64,000 bases of DNA from Galbibacter sp048266365 (GTDB lineage Bacteria > Bacteroidota > Bacteroidia > Flavobacteriales > Flavobacteriaceae): NCBI RefSeq assembly GCF_048266365.1, contig NZ_JBLWZP010000002.1:124001-188000 (forward strand), in the 5' to 3' direction. Positions 9,380-17,696 of this stretch are shown piece after piece (position 1 is the stretch's first letter; each line of letters starts with the position of its first letter). The position numbers and the translations under genes are program-made. Below the pieces are notes generated by a model. That model searched no databases. It was not told where the DNA came from and saw only the letters and a program-made list of their open reading frames with translations.

Positions 9380-10135
9380 TTATAAACGGACTGGTATTCC
9401 CTCTGCTCTAAGCGATTCCTTTAATGCGATAATTTCTATTTCTTTAAAATGGAAAACACTGGCAGCTAGAGCTGCATCAGCTTTCCCCGTCTTAAAGGCA
9501 TCTACAAAATGAGCAGCTTTACCAGCTCCTCCAGAGGCAATAACAGCTATATTTAGTTCATTGGAAAGTCGAGCTAAAGCTTCATTGGCAAAGCCGTCTT
9601 TTGTCCCATCGTGATCCATTGAGGTGAAAAGAATTTCCCCAGCACCACGCTGTTCGACTTCCTTTGCCCATTCAAACAAATCGAGCTCGGTAGCAACCTT
9701 TCCTCCAACTAGATGAACTTTCCACTGCCCATCAATTTGTTTGGCATCTATGGCAACTACCACGCATTGGCTTCCAAATTTTGCAGATAATTGGTTGATT
9801 AAGTCAGGGTTTTTAACTGCTGCTGAATTTACAGAAACCTTGTCTGCACCACACTTTAGTAGCGCATCCACATCCTCTACCGAAGAAATACCCCCCCCTA
9901 CTGTGAAGGGTATGTTGACATTCTTTGCCACGCCTAACACCAAATCTTTTAGGGTCTTACGTTCTTCTTCTGTTGCTGATATATCTAGAAAAACCAACTC
10001 ATCAGCACCGTTCTCAGCATATATTTTTGCAAGCTCAATTGGATCACCTGCATCCCTTAAATCCACAAAATTAACACCTTTTACCGTCCTGCCGTTTTTG
10101 ATATCCAAACAGGGTATAATTCTTTTGGTTAACAT
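9380..10135 (-). CDS. hisF: Imidazole glycerol phosphate synthase cyclase subunit
   Basis: With HisH, HisF turns PRFAR and ammonia into imidazole glycerol phosphate and AICAR. The 251-residue (beta-alpha)8 barrel has the catalytic Asp11 in I-I-P-C-L-D-I-K-N-G and the second catalytic aspartate about mid-protein in V-V-A-I-D-A-K, with phosphate-binding G-G-G-I and A-S-G-G-A-G loops. Its start overlaps the end of hisA by 7 bases, so the two homologous barrels are translated in tandem. Confidence 0.97.
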   Translation of the reverse strand: MLTKRIIPCLDIKNGRTVKGVNFVDLRDAGDPIELAKIYAENGADELVFLDISATEEERKTLKDLVLGVAKNVNIPFTVGGGISSVEDVDALLKCGADKVSVNSAAVKNPDLINQLSAKFGSQCVVVAIDAKQIDGQWKVHLVGGKVATELDLFEWAKEVEQRGAGEILFTSMDHDGTKDGFANEALARLSNELNIAVIASGGAGKAAHFVDAFKTGKADAALAASVFHFKEIEIIALKESLRAEGIPVRL

Positions 10136-10863
10136 CCCTTTACTATATAATTTTCAAGTTGTTTTAAACTAATTTTATTCTCGTAAATAGCCTTTCCTAT
10201 AATGGTACCTTCACAACCTATCTCCGCAAGCCTAGGTAATTCATCAAAGGTAGAAATACCTCCTGAAGCTATTAATTTGATTTCAGGGGATTGAGTTATG
10301 ATCTTGTGATACAAATCGAAGGAGGGCCCTTGTAGCATCCCATCCTTACTGATATCTGTACAAATCACATACTGAATTCCTTTAGCAAGGTATGAGGCAA
10401 TAAAAGGAAATAAAGCCTCATTTGAAGCCTCTTGCCATCCTGAGATCGCAATTTTCTCCTTGTCTGCATCAGCTCCTAAAATGATTTTTTCACTCCCGTA
10501 ATGTTGAATCCATTGTTGAAATACCTCAGGGTTTTTTACCGCAATACTCCCACCTGTGATCTGATTCGCACCACTTTCGAACGCAATTATCAGATCCTGA
10601 TCAGTTTTTAGCCCACCACCAAAATCAATTTTTAAATTTGTTTTAGAAGCAATAGACTCTAAAATCTTATAATTGACTATATGGTTGCTTTTAGCGCCGT
10701 CTAAATCAACCAAGTGTAAATACTCAATACCATGTGCCTCAAAGGATTTAGCAACCTCTAAAGGGTTTTCATTATACACTTTTTTGGTGTTGTAATCCCC
10801 CTTAGATAAACGTACGCATTTCCCGTCTATAATATCAATTGCCGGTATTATTCTCATTTGCAT
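10129..10863 (-). CDS. hisA: ProFAR isomerase
   Basis: Isomerises the ribosyl group of ProFAR to PRFAR, the substrate of HisHF. The 244-residue barrel has the catalytic Asp in I-I-P-A-I-D-I-I-D-G-K near the N-terminus and the second Asp in C-T-D-I-S-K-D-G-M-L-Q-G-P, with the A-S-G-G-I-S phosphate loop. A second ATG two codons in (10857) is equally possible as the start. It overlaps hisF and lies 69 bases after hisH. Confidence 0.96.
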   Translation of the reverse strand: MQMRIIPAIDIIDGKCVRLSKGDYNTKKVYNENPLEVAKSFEAHGIEYLHLVDLDGAKSNHIVNYKILESIASKTNLKIDFGGGLKTDQDLIIAFESGANQITGGSIAVKNPEVFQQWIQHYGSEKIILGADADKEKIAISGWQEASNEALFPFIASYLAKGIQYVICTDISKDGMLQGPSFDLYHKIITQSPEIKLIASGGISTFDELPRLAEIGCEGTIIGKAIYENKISLKQLENYIVKGC

Positions 10864-10932
10864 AATTCTTTATATCTGCTATTATTCTTTATTTCTACTA
10901 CCTCCGTACGGTCAGTGTCCTTAGTGTTTAGG

Positions 10933-11517
10933 CTATATCAATTGTAGAAAATTACTTAAAATTTGCTGCCCTATCACACTACTTTTTTCCGGATGAAACT
11001 GTACTCCGTAAAAATTTGCTTTATTTAAAGCAGTGGAATATTGTAAATCGTAGTAGCTACTAGCTATAGTGGCTTCGCATAGTGGAGCATAGTAACTATG
11101 CACCAAGTACATATACTCTTGATCGCATATATTCTTAAACAAATCAGAACTTAATCCAGTTATTTGATTCCATCCGATTTGAGGCACTTTAACCCTATCA
11201 CTGAATTTTACAACATCAACATCGAATATGGACAGCCCCTTGGTGTCTCCTTCTTGAGAAGTATGACACATTAGCTGCATACCTAAACAAATGCCCAATA
11301 CAGGTTGTTTTAAATTAGGTATGACTTGATCAAGTCCCGTATTTCGAAGTTTTTTCATTGCACTACTTGCCTGGCCAACACCTGGAAATATGACACGATC
11401 GGCTTGGGTAATCTGATCAACATCATGCGTCAAAACAGCTTCAACACCCATGCGTTCTAGTGCGAATTTTATACTTTGTATATTTCCTGCACCATAGTCT
11501 ATAATACTTATATTCAT
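10933..11517 (-). CDS. hisH: Imidazole glycerol phosphate synthase glutaminase subunit
   Basis: Class I amidotransferase that feeds ammonia from glutamine to HisF. The 194-residue product has the nucleophile Cys77 in P-V-L-G-I-C-L-G-M-Q and the His-Glu pair in G-V-Q-F-H-P-E-K-S near the C-terminus, so the triad is complete. It starts 126 bases downstream of hisB, the largest gap in the operon. That gap is AT-rich and I see no hairpin with a T-run in it. Confidence 0.97.
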   Translation of the reverse strand: MNISIIDYGAGNIQSIKFALERMGVEAVLTHDVDQITQADRVIFPGVGQASSAMKKLRNTGLDQVIPNLKQPVLGICLGMQLMCHTSQEGDTKGLSIFDVDVVKFSDRVKVPQIGWNQITGLSSDLFKNICDQEYMYLVHSYYAPLCEATIASSYYDLQYSTALNKANFYGVQFHPEKSSVIGQQILSNFLQLI

Positions 11518-11643
11518 TTTTGTTGTATTTTATATTATCCAAATAATGCTCAAAACCGAAGCTAAAATTAGTTATTTCACTATGAGGATATATACTATTT
11601 ATTAAACTATGTTATTTTATTCCAGCTAATTAGGATACACTAC

Positions 11644-12780
11644 CTAAACTACACCTTTAGTTGATGGTAGAAGCATTTTTTCAACATCTCTTTTGACAGC
11701 TGCCTTAATTGATTTTGCAAGTGCTTTGAAAATAGCCTCTATCTTATGGTGCTCATTATCTCCTGTTGCCTTAATATTTAAATTGGCTTTTGCCCCATCT
11801 GAAAAGGATTTAAAAAAGTGATAAAACATCTCAGTAGGCATTTTTCCAATCATTTCTCGTTTGAATTCTGCATCCCAAACCAACCAATTCCGACCTCCAA
11901 AATCAATAGCTACTTGTGCCAAACTATCGTCCATTGGTAAATAAAATCCATAACGCTCCATTCCGAGCTTATCCCCTAAGGCTTTTTGAAACACCTCACC
12001 TAAAGCAATTGCGGTATCTTCAATGGTGTGATGCTCATCCACCTCAAGATCACCATCGACTTTAATAGTAAGGTCTAATTGCCCATGTCTTGCTATTTGG
12101 TCTAACATATGGTCAAAAAAGGCAATTCCAGTGGCAATATCACTTTTCCCTGTACCGTCTAGGTTAACTTTGATGTAAATATCCGTTTCATTGGTTTTTC
12201 TGGTGATTTCAGCAACTCTGCTGCTCAATTTTAAAAACTCATATATCTGCTTCCAATCATTAGTTTCTAACGCTATATATGCATCTAAATCGCTCCGTTC
12301 TACCGAAATCTCATCAGCACCTAAAAAGCGATTGTCATTGATGAAAATCCCTTTAGAACCTAAGTTTTTAGCCAATTCTATATCAGTTAATCGATCCCCT
12401 ATGACATATGAATTAACAAGATCATATACTGGAGAGAAATACTGGTTCAAAAGTCCGGTATTGGGCTTACGCGTAGGTGCATTGTCCTTGGCAAAAGTTT
12501 TATCGATGACCACCTTTTCAAAAGTCACACCTTCATTAGCAAAAGATTTTATGATAAAATGTTGAACTGGCCAGAAATCATCCTCTGAAAATCCAGGACC
12601 ACCTAATCCATCCTGATTGGTAACCATCACCAACTCATAATCCAATTCTGTAGCAATTTTTGCCATATAGGGCAGCGCTTTTGGATAAAATTCTAATTTC
12701 TCAAATGAATCGATTTGTTCATCTTCGGGCTCCTTAATTAGGGTTCCATCCCTATCTATAAAAAGTACTTTCTTTCTCAT
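11644..12780 (-). CDS. hisB: Bifunctional histidinol-phosphatase / imidazoleglycerol-phosphate dehydratase
   Basis: Catalyses the dehydratase step and the phosphatase step of histidine synthesis. Residues 1 to about 165 are a HAD phosphatase with F-I-D-R-D-G-T-L (Asp9, Asp11) and the later D-R-L-T-D-I-E motif. Residues about 185-378 are the IGP dehydratase, with F-F-D-H-M-L-D-Q-I-A-R-H and the H-H-T-I-E-D metal-binding motif. The loop that holds a zinc through cysteines in E. coli HisB-N is here D-K-T-F-A-K-D-N-A-P-T-R-K-P, without any Cys or His. The hisC stop codon is immediately followed by the hisB ATG with no gap. Confidence 0.96.
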   Translation of the reverse strand: MRKKVLFIDRDGTLIKEPEDEQIDSFEKLEFYPKALPYMAKIATELDYELVMVTNQDGLGGPGFSEDDFWPVQHFIIKSFANEGVTFEKVVIDKTFAKDNAPTRKPNTGLLNQYFSPVYDLVNSYVIGDRLTDIELAKNLGSKGIFINDNRFLGADEISVERSDLDAYIALETNDWKQIYEFLKLSSRVAEITRKTNETDIYIKVNLDGTGKSDIATGIAFFDHMLDQIARHGQLDLTIKVDGDLEVDEHHTIEDTAIALGEVFQKALGDKLGMERYGFYLPMDDSLAQVAIDFGGRNWLVWDAEFKREMIGKMPTEMFYHFFKSFSDGAKANLNIKATGDNEHHKIEAIFKALAKSIKAAVKRDVEKMLLPSTKGVV

Positions 12781-13827
12781 TTATATGGTCTTTAAAACTT
12801 CTATCAATTTGGTGTTTTCAGGTTGAGTTCCTATGGTTATCCTCAGGGTATTCTCACATAATGGCTGTGTACTTCTATCACGAATAACGATGCCTCTTTC
12901 TATCAATTGTTGGTACCGCTCTTTTGCGCTATCCACTTTTAAAAGCAAGAAATTTGCCTCACTTGGATAAACTTTTTCTATCCAATCCAATCGAACTAAA
13001 GCTTTAAGTAAACTATCCTTAGCTTCTAATATTGAATTAATTTCACTTCTTATTAATTGCGGATTTCTTAGACGCTCTAGCGCTTTTATTTGGGTAAGCT
13101 CATTGACATTATATGGTGGTTTAACTTTATTGATAAGCGCAATTACATCTTGGCTAGCATAGCAAATCCCCAAACGAATTCCTGCCATTCCGTAGGCTTT
13201 GGAAAGAGTTTGTGTTACTATTAGATTTGGGAATTCTTCCAATCGATTTACCCAACTTGATTGGGATGAAAAATCGATATAAGCCTCATCTACTACAACC
13301 ATCCCCTTGAATGATTTCAGCAAGGTTGAAATGGCTTCTGTATTAAAGATATTCCCTGTTGGATTATTGGGGCTACAGATAAAAATCAATTTTGTATTGC
13401 GATCAATTTGCTCTAAGATGGCAGCGATATTCAATTCAAAGTCCTCGGTTAATAGAACCTCCCTGTTCTCTATATCATTTATTTCTGAAAGCACCTTATA
13501 CATCCCATAGGTGGGCGGTAAGGTTATGATATTATCTACTTTGGGCTCACAAAATACTCTGTATATCAGATCTAAAACTTCATCACTACCATTCCCAAGT
13601 AAAATCTGCGACTCCAGCACTCCCTTTTGTTCCGCTAAAACCTCTTTAACTGAGTGTTGCTGAGGGTCTGGATAACGATTTACACCATTGTTGAACGGAT
13701 TCTCGTTGGCGTCTAAAAAGATCATAGGATTTTTAAATCCCGTAAATTCATCCCTTGCAGATGAATAAGGTATAAGCTTTAGAACATTTTTACGTACTAA
13801 TTCTTCTAAATTAAAAGTTGTTGTCAT
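12781..13827 (-). CDS. hisC: Histidinol-phosphate aminotransferase
   Basis: PLP aminotransferase converting imidazole acetol phosphate to histidinol phosphate with glutamate. I use the ATG at 13827 (348 residues). A GTG at 13851 would add eight residues that do not look like the family start, whereas the chosen start gives the usual short lead into N-I/V-L-K-L-x-P-Y-S-S-A-R-D-E-F. The fold-type I features are clear: G-N-G-S-D-E-V-L-D, C-S-P-N-N-P-T-G-N, V-D-E-A-Y-I-D-F and the PLP lysine in T-L-S-K-A-Y-G-M-A-G-I-R-L-G. Confidence 0.96.
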   Translation of the reverse strand: MTTTFNLEELVRKNVLKLIPYSSARDEFTGFKNPMIFLDANENPFNNGVNRYPDPQQHSVKEVLAEQKGVLESQILLGNGSDEVLDLIYRVFCEPKVDNIITLPPTYGMYKVLSEINDIENREVLLTEDFELNIAAILEQIDRNTKLIFICSPNNPTGNIFNTEAISTLLKSFKGMVVVDEAYIDFSSQSSWVNRLEEFPNLIVTQTLSKAYGMAGIRLGICYASQDVIALINKVKPPYNVNELTQIKALERLRNPQLIRSEINSILEAKDSLLKALVRLDWIEKVYPSEANFLLLKVDSAKERYQQLIERGIVIRDRSTQPLCENTLRITIGTQPENTKLIEVLKTI

Positions 13828-13858
13828 GGATAATGTATTGATTGCACTCACCTTGAAA

Positions 13859-15142
13859 TTAATTTAAATCCTTTAACCTGATACTGACTGCGTTTTTATG
13901 CGCAAAAAGCCCTTCAGCCTCAGCCATTAATTCAATGGCATTTCCAATATTTTTGATACCTTTCTCAGAAATCTTTTGAAAAGTGATACTTTTTAAAAAG
14001 CTATCCAAATTTACACCACTATATTGTTTGGCATAACCGTTTGTAGGCAGGGTGTGATTGGTCCCTGATGCGTAATCACCTGCAGACTCAGGAGTGTATT
14101 TACCAATAAACACTGAACCCGCGTTACGTATACCATCGATATAAAACTCCTCATTAGAACTGGCTATTATAAAATGTTCGGGGCCGTAGCTATTGATGAA
14201 TTCTAAGGCGCTTTCCTGTGTATCAAAGTAAACAAATCGAGAATTTTCAATAGACTTACTTGCAATAGCCTTTCTAGGTAAATCTTCAAGTTGTTCTTCC
14301 AATGCTTGCTGTACCTTATCAATGGTATCTGAATCGGTGCTCACAAGGATTACTTGACTATCCACACCGTGCTCCGCTTGTGAAAGTAGATCTGAAGCAA
14401 CATAGGCTGGATTTGAGCTCTGATCTGCTACAATAAGAAGTTCTGATGGCCCTGCAGGCATATCAATGGCTATATTGTATCGCGTGGCATATTGTTTGGC
14501 AACTGTTACAAATTGATTACCCGGACCGAATATTTTATATACTGCAGGAATGGTCTGTGTTCCGAAGGTCATTGCAGCAATGGCTTGGATACCTCCTACT
14601 TTAAAAATTGTTTTAATCCCACATAAGGCCGCCGTGTATAAAATGGCTGGATTCACATTACCTTGTTTGTCTGGAGGGGTACACAAAACAACCTGCTTAC
14701 AACCTGCCAGTTGTGCAGGGATTGCCAGCATTAAAATGGTTGAAAACAAAGGTGCAGTTCCTCCGGGAATATACAATCCTACCTTTTCAATAGGCCGCTT
14801 TTCCTGCCAGCAATATACTCCTGGGGTCGTTTGCACCTCTACCCGGGAGGTCTTTTGAGCGCTATGGAAAGCAGTGATATTATTCTTCGCCAGATCAATA
14901 GCCTCCTTTAAGGAGTCGCTTACCTGATTACTGGCTTGTTGGATTTCTGATTCTGAAACCTGAATGTTTTGTAATTGTACGCCGTCAAAAAGGCTGGTAT
15001 ACTTATCCAAGGCTGTATCCCCTTTGCTGCGCACTTCGTTAAACACCTCACAAACGGTACTCTCAACATCGTCTATTTGCACTGTTGGTCTTTGGAGTAT
15101 TGCTTCCCAACTGCTTTGATTTGGATTAGATATCTTTTGCAT
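13859..15142 (-). CDS. hisD: Histidinol dehydrogenase
   Basis: NAD-dependent zinc enzyme that oxidises histidinol to histidine in the last two steps. The 427-residue protein is of usual length. Motifs seen: the Y-I-P-G-G-T-A-P-L-F-S-T loop, D-M-P-A-G-P-S-E-L, Q-A-E-H-G-V-D-S with the zinc/catalytic residues, G-P-E-H, and H-T-L-P-T-N-G-Y-A. It lies between hisG (22-base gap) and hisC. Confidence 0.97.
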   Translation of the reverse strand: MQKISNPNQSSWEAILQRPTVQIDDVESTVCEVFNEVRSKGDTALDKYTSLFDGVQLQNIQVSESEIQQASNQVSDSLKEAIDLAKNNITAFHSAQKTSRVEVQTTPGVYCWQEKRPIEKVGLYIPGGTAPLFSTILMLAIPAQLAGCKQVVLCTPPDKQGNVNPAILYTAALCGIKTIFKVGGIQAIAAMTFGTQTIPAVYKIFGPGNQFVTVAKQYATRYNIAIDMPAGPSELLIVADQSSNPAYVASDLLSQAEHGVDSQVILVSTDSDTIDKVQQALEEQLEDLPRKAIASKSIENSRFVYFDTQESALEFINSYGPEHFIIASSNEEFYIDGIRNAGSVFIGKYTPESAGDYASGTNHTLPTNGYAKQYSGVNLDSFLKSITFQKISEKGIKNIGNAIELMAEAEGLFAHKNAVSIRLKDLN

Positions 15143-15164
15143 AGCTAGATTCTACTTTTTTGAT

Positions 15165-16028
15165 TTAAACTACCAATTTTTCAATTGGACTAACAAGGAT
15201 TCCTTCAGCACCTATGGCTCTTAACTCATCAATAACTTCCCAAAAGCGGTCTTTGTGAATAACCGTATGTATCGAACTCCAGCCCTCTTGAGCCAAAGGT
15301 AGTACCGTCGGGCTTCGCATTCCAGGTAAAAGTGCTATAATATCATCAATCTTATCATTTGGAGCATTTAGCAGCACATATTTTGATTCTCTTGCATTTA
15401 AAACCGATTGAATTCTAAATCTCAGCTTCTCAACTACCGTATTTATTTCTTCAGGAAGCGCAGGAGATGATACCAGAACAGCTTCACTCCTCATCAATGT
15501 AGTAACCTCCTTTAAGTTATTTTTAAACAAGGTACTTCCACTGGAAACAATATCCACAATAGCATCCGCCAATCCAATATTAGGAGCGATCTCTACTGAA
15601 CCATTAATAATATGCAATTCCGCGTTGATGTTTTCTCGTTGAAGAAACTCTTTTACCGTATTAGGGTATGATGTCGCAATTCGTTTTCCTTCCAAATCTT
15701 TAATGGAATTAAACGTTTGGCCTTTTGGAATTGCCAAAGACACTTTACACTTTGAAAAACCTAATTTTTCAATCACCCGTAAATCAGACCCTTTTTCAAA
15801 AAGAAGGTTCTCACCAACAATAGCTAGATCCACCACACCATCTCTTAGATATTGTGGAATATCACCATTTCTCAAATACAACACCTCTAATGGGAAATTT
15901 CTAGCTAAGGCCTTAAGTTGATCTCTCCCGTTGTCTATTGAAATCCCACAGTCTTTGAGTATTTTTAATGAATCCTCATTCAGTCTACCTGATTTCTGAA
16001 TTGCTATTTTAATTTTTCTTTCTTCCAT
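15165..16028 (-). CDS. hisG: ATP phosphoribosyltransferase, long form
   Basis: First and committed step of histidine synthesis, ATP plus PRPP. I start at the ATG at 16028 (287 residues), because M-E-E-R-K-I-K-I-A-I-Q-K-S-G-R-L is the usual family start; an upstream ATG at 16049 is also in frame. Catalytic-domain motifs: L-R-N-G-D-I-P-Q-Y-L, D-L-A-I-V-G-E-N, and the PRPP loop A-D-A-I-V-D-I-V-S-S-G-S-T-L. About 75 extra C-terminal residues form the ACT-like regulatory domain of long HisG proteins, expected to bind histidine, so the enzyme needs no HisZ. Expression is controlled by the attenuator immediately upstream. Confidence 0.96.
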   Translation of the reverse strand: MEERKIKIAIQKSGRLNEDSLKILKDCGISIDNGRDQLKALARNFPLEVLYLRNGDIPQYLRDGVVDLAIVGENLLFEKGSDLRVIEKLGFSKCKVSLAIPKGQTFNSIKDLEGKRIATSYPNTVKEFLQRENINAELHIINGSVEIAPNIGLADAIVDIVSSGSTLFKNNLKEVTTLMRSEAVLVSSPALPEEINTVVEKLRFRIQSVLNARESKYVLLNAPNDKIDDIIALLPGMRSPTVLPLAQEGWSSIHTVIHKDRFWEVIDELRAIGAEGILVSPIEKLVV

Positions 16029-16072
16029 ATTTTTAAAACCTTCGAACATTAATATTGATTACTGCAAATTGC

Positions 16073-16108
16073 ATAAAAAAAACCCGTTTGATTTGACTCA
16101 AACGGGTT
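16073..16108 (-). terminator. his operon attenuator: terminator with alternative antiterminator
   Basis: In the minus-strand transcript an 11-bp perfect stem (arms 16098-16108 and 16081-16091, loop 16092-16097) is followed by a run of U, forming an intrinsic terminator 45 bases before the hisG ATG. The transcript segment CGUUUGAGU (16104-16096), mostly in the 5' arm, can instead pair over nine bases, two of them G-U, with ACUCAGGCG (16152-16144) inside the leader peptide gene. A ribosome stalled at the His codons leaves ACUCAGGCG free, so the antiterminator forms. A ribosome that reaches the leader stop covers it, so the terminator forms. Pairing is read directly; the mechanism follows classical attenuation. 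Confidence 0.9.
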
Positions 16109-16137
16109 AACATATGTTGGATAATGTACATAGATCT

Positions 16138-16194
16138 TTACCTCGCCTGAGTGCCAGTGTAAAAATGATGATGATGTACATTAAATAATTTCAT
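16138..16194 (-). CDS. Histidine operon leader peptide (18 aa, four consecutive His)
   Basis: A tiny frame encodes M-K-L-F-N-V-H-H-H-H-F-Y-T-G-T-Q-A-R, stop. Four CAT codons in a row, placed between a promoter and a terminator in front of hisG, mark it as the sensor of charged tRNA-His. The codons after the His run (T-Q-A, ACT CAG GCG) are the RNA strand that can pair with the terminator arm, so the peptide tail is probably constrained by RNA pairing. The octamer ATGTACAT occurs both at the edge of the His codons (16175-16182) and downstream of the stop (16124-16131), offering a further self-pairing. It is the functional counterpart of enterobacterial hisL but not similar in sequence. Confidence 0.88.
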   Translation of the reverse strand: MKLFNVHHHHFYTGTQAR

Positions 16195-16213
16195 GTCGTT
16201 TTGTTTAACACTG

Positions 16214-16246
16214 CAAATTTAACTCAATAAAAAACTGGTATCCAAA
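16214..16246 (-). promoter_or_regulatory. his operon promoter (Bacteroidota type)
   Basis: On the minus strand TTTG (16246-16243) is followed after 21 bases by TAAATTTG (16221-16214), a full match to the Bacteroidota promoter pattern. Transcription should begin near 16207, just upstream of the leader peptide ATG at 16194. Confidence 0.8.
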
Positions 16247-16592
16247 TATTATATCGAGTTTTTTTCTAAAAAAAATAAATATATCGAATTTCAGGTATAA
16301 CGTTATATTTTACAACTTTTCAGAACACCACACCAAACAGACGTATGCTATCTACGGTTGTGTCCATTAACAGATTCTTATTTCTATACGGAACAGCTAA
16401 AAGCTTTAACTTATTGATTTTTAACTGAATTGTAATTTGTATGATAGAACCAAAAATAAGCAAGATTAAAAACTAAAGTAACCCTTGGTCAATTAACGGA
16501 GCTGTCGCAGAAGAAAAAGCGTTTGGCGATTCAGCCCATTAAACTGGCAATTTGATTCAAGATACTTCCTTTAGGAAACCTAACCTATCAAA
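16247..16592. other. Intergenic region between the his promoter and the HxlR gene
   Basis: About 345 bases without a convincing gene on either strand. It is AT-rich and holds no clear hairpin with a T-run, no long repeat and no tRNA-like fold. It lies between the 5' side of the his operon and the 3' end of the HxlR gene. Confidence 0.6.
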
Positions 16593-16940
16593 CTAAGCAA
16601 CGACCTTTATACGATGATTTTGCTCAGCAGTCTTTTTACCCCAGTCACCAATAGCGTGTAGCAATGGAATAAGGGTCTTTCCAAATTCCGTGAGCTCATA
16701 CACTACTTTCAAGGGTGGTTTACTTGTATATACCGTACGTTTAACTAGTCCATCAGCCTCCAATTCTTTTAATTGAAGACTTATGGTTCGCTCTGTGACC
16801 ATAGGAAGCTCCTTTCTCAACTCATTGTATCGTTTTTTTTCAATTAAATGAATGAGGATAACTGCCTTCCATTTTTTGCCTATGTATTTCATTGTTAAGC
16901 TAGTTGCGCATGGGTATTCTTCGTTGTCTATACAATACAT
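16593..16940 (-). CDS. HxlR-family winged-helix transcriptional regulator
   Basis: A 115-residue MarR/HxlR-like regulator. It shows the family core P-C-x-x-S-L-T-M-K-Y-I-G-K-K-W-K-A-V-I-L-I-H-L and then R-Y-N-E-L-R-K-E-L-P-M-V-T-E-R-T-I-S-L-Q-L-K-E-L-E-A-D-G-L-V-K-R, the DNA-reading wing region. Cys3 and Cys11 lie near the N-terminus; some HxlR proteins (YodB, HypR) use such a cysteine to sense electrophiles. It is divergent from a nitroreductase-type gene, the typical target of such regulators, and two symmetrical sites lie in the 98-base gap. The product probably represses both genes. Confidence 0.93.
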   Translation of the reverse strand: MYCIDNEEYPCATSLTMKYIGKKWKAVILIHLIEKKRYNELRKELPMVTERTISLQLKELEADGLVKRTVYTSKPPLKVVYELTEFGKTLIPLLHAIGDWGKKTAEQNHRIKVVA

Positions 16941-16953
16941 ATGATACTATCAT
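16941..16953. promoter_or_regulatory. Palindromic operator candidate abutting the HxlR start codon
   Basis: ATGATACTATCAT is a perfect palindrome around a central C, touching the HxlR start codon (CAT at 16938-16940 on the plus strand). Its ATACTAT core resembles the arms of the larger repeat at 16979-17017, as expected of sites for the same regulator. Confidence 0.5.
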
Positions 16954-16965
16954 TTTTGACCGTTA

Positions 16966-17017
16966 TTGCAAAGATAAGAAACTATACTTATGTTTGCAGC
17001 TATAAATAGTATAGTTT
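16966..17017 (+). promoter_or_regulatory. Nitroreductase promoter enclosed in a 10-bp inverted repeat
   Basis: TTG (16966-16968) and TATGTTTG (16989-16996) are 20 bases apart and form a Bacteroidota promoter for the plus-strand gene. The -7 box sits just inside a perfect inverted repeat, AAACTATACT (16979-16988) and AGTATAGTTT (17008-17017), with 19 bases between arms. On the opposite strand TATCTTTG (16976-16969) is a -7 candidate for hxlR. A dimer on this repeat would block both promoters. Confidence 0.65.
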
Positions 17018-17038
17018 AATTTTAATGGCTAAATATAG

Positions 17039-17638
17039 ATGAATTTTTCAGAATTAATACAAAACAGGTACACCACAAAACAATACAAAGAGGATAAGAA
17101 AATTCCAGAGGAGCAAATCAAAAAACTCCAAGGCATACTACAAATGAGTCCATCATCGATTAATAGTCAACCATGGAAATTCATTTTTGTTTCCGATGAA
17201 AAAGTAAAACGCGAATTGGCTGCGGCTTCATATTTCAACGAGAATAAAATCAATCAAGCGAGTCATTTGATTGTGTTTAGTGCTGTAGATGATATAGCTA
17301 AATTCGAAGCACAGATTAAAGAATCTTTACCAGAGGGAAGTATTGGATATTACAACAACTTTCTTAAACCCTTACCAGAGATAGAAGTTAGATCTTGGTT
17401 TCGACACCAAGTTTACCTCTCTTTAGGATTTTTCCTGTCAGCATGTGCCAGCCTGGATATCGACAGCACTCCAATGGAGGGAATCAAAAATGAGCAGTAC
17501 GACGAGATCCTACAATTAGATGGCTATAAGTGTTTATTCGCGGTAGCTATTGGTTATAGGAGCCCAGAAGATAAAAACCAACCCTCTTTAAACCCAAAAT
17601 CCCGTTTACCCATAGATCAAATCATACAATCGATCTAG
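17039..17638 (+). CDS. Nitroreductase-family NAD(P)H:FMN oxidoreductase
   Basis: A 199-residue NfsB-like flavoprotein. The N-terminus (R-Y-T-T-K-Q-Y, then M-S-P-S-S-I-N-S-Q-P-W-K-F) is the FMN phosphate-binding region of the family, and the later V-A-I-G-Y-R-S-P-E-D segment is also typical. Such enzymes reduce nitroaromatics, quinones or other electrophiles with NAD(P)H. The slot next to an HxlR regulator suggests induction by reactive electrophiles. The natural substrate is unknown. Confidence 0.9.
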   Translation: MNFSELIQNRYTTKQYKEDKKIPEEQIKKLQGILQMSPSSINSQPWKFIFVSDEKVKRELAAASYFNENKINQASHLIVFSAVDDIAKFEAQIKESLPEGSIGYYNNFLKPLPEIEVRSWFRHQVYLSLGFFLSACASLDIDSTPMEGIKNEQYDEILQLDGYKCLFAVAIGYRSPEDKNQPSLNPKSRLPIDQIIQSI

Positions 17639-17696
17639 TAACCATAAAATTGTAATCCTGATTGTGCACATTATCCGCACCGGTGTTAGGGCTACT

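Noticed and set aside
9741..10172. 143-codon frame opposite hisF
   Set aside because: It is fully antisense to hisF with Ser/Thr/Pro-rich content caused by the opposing codons.
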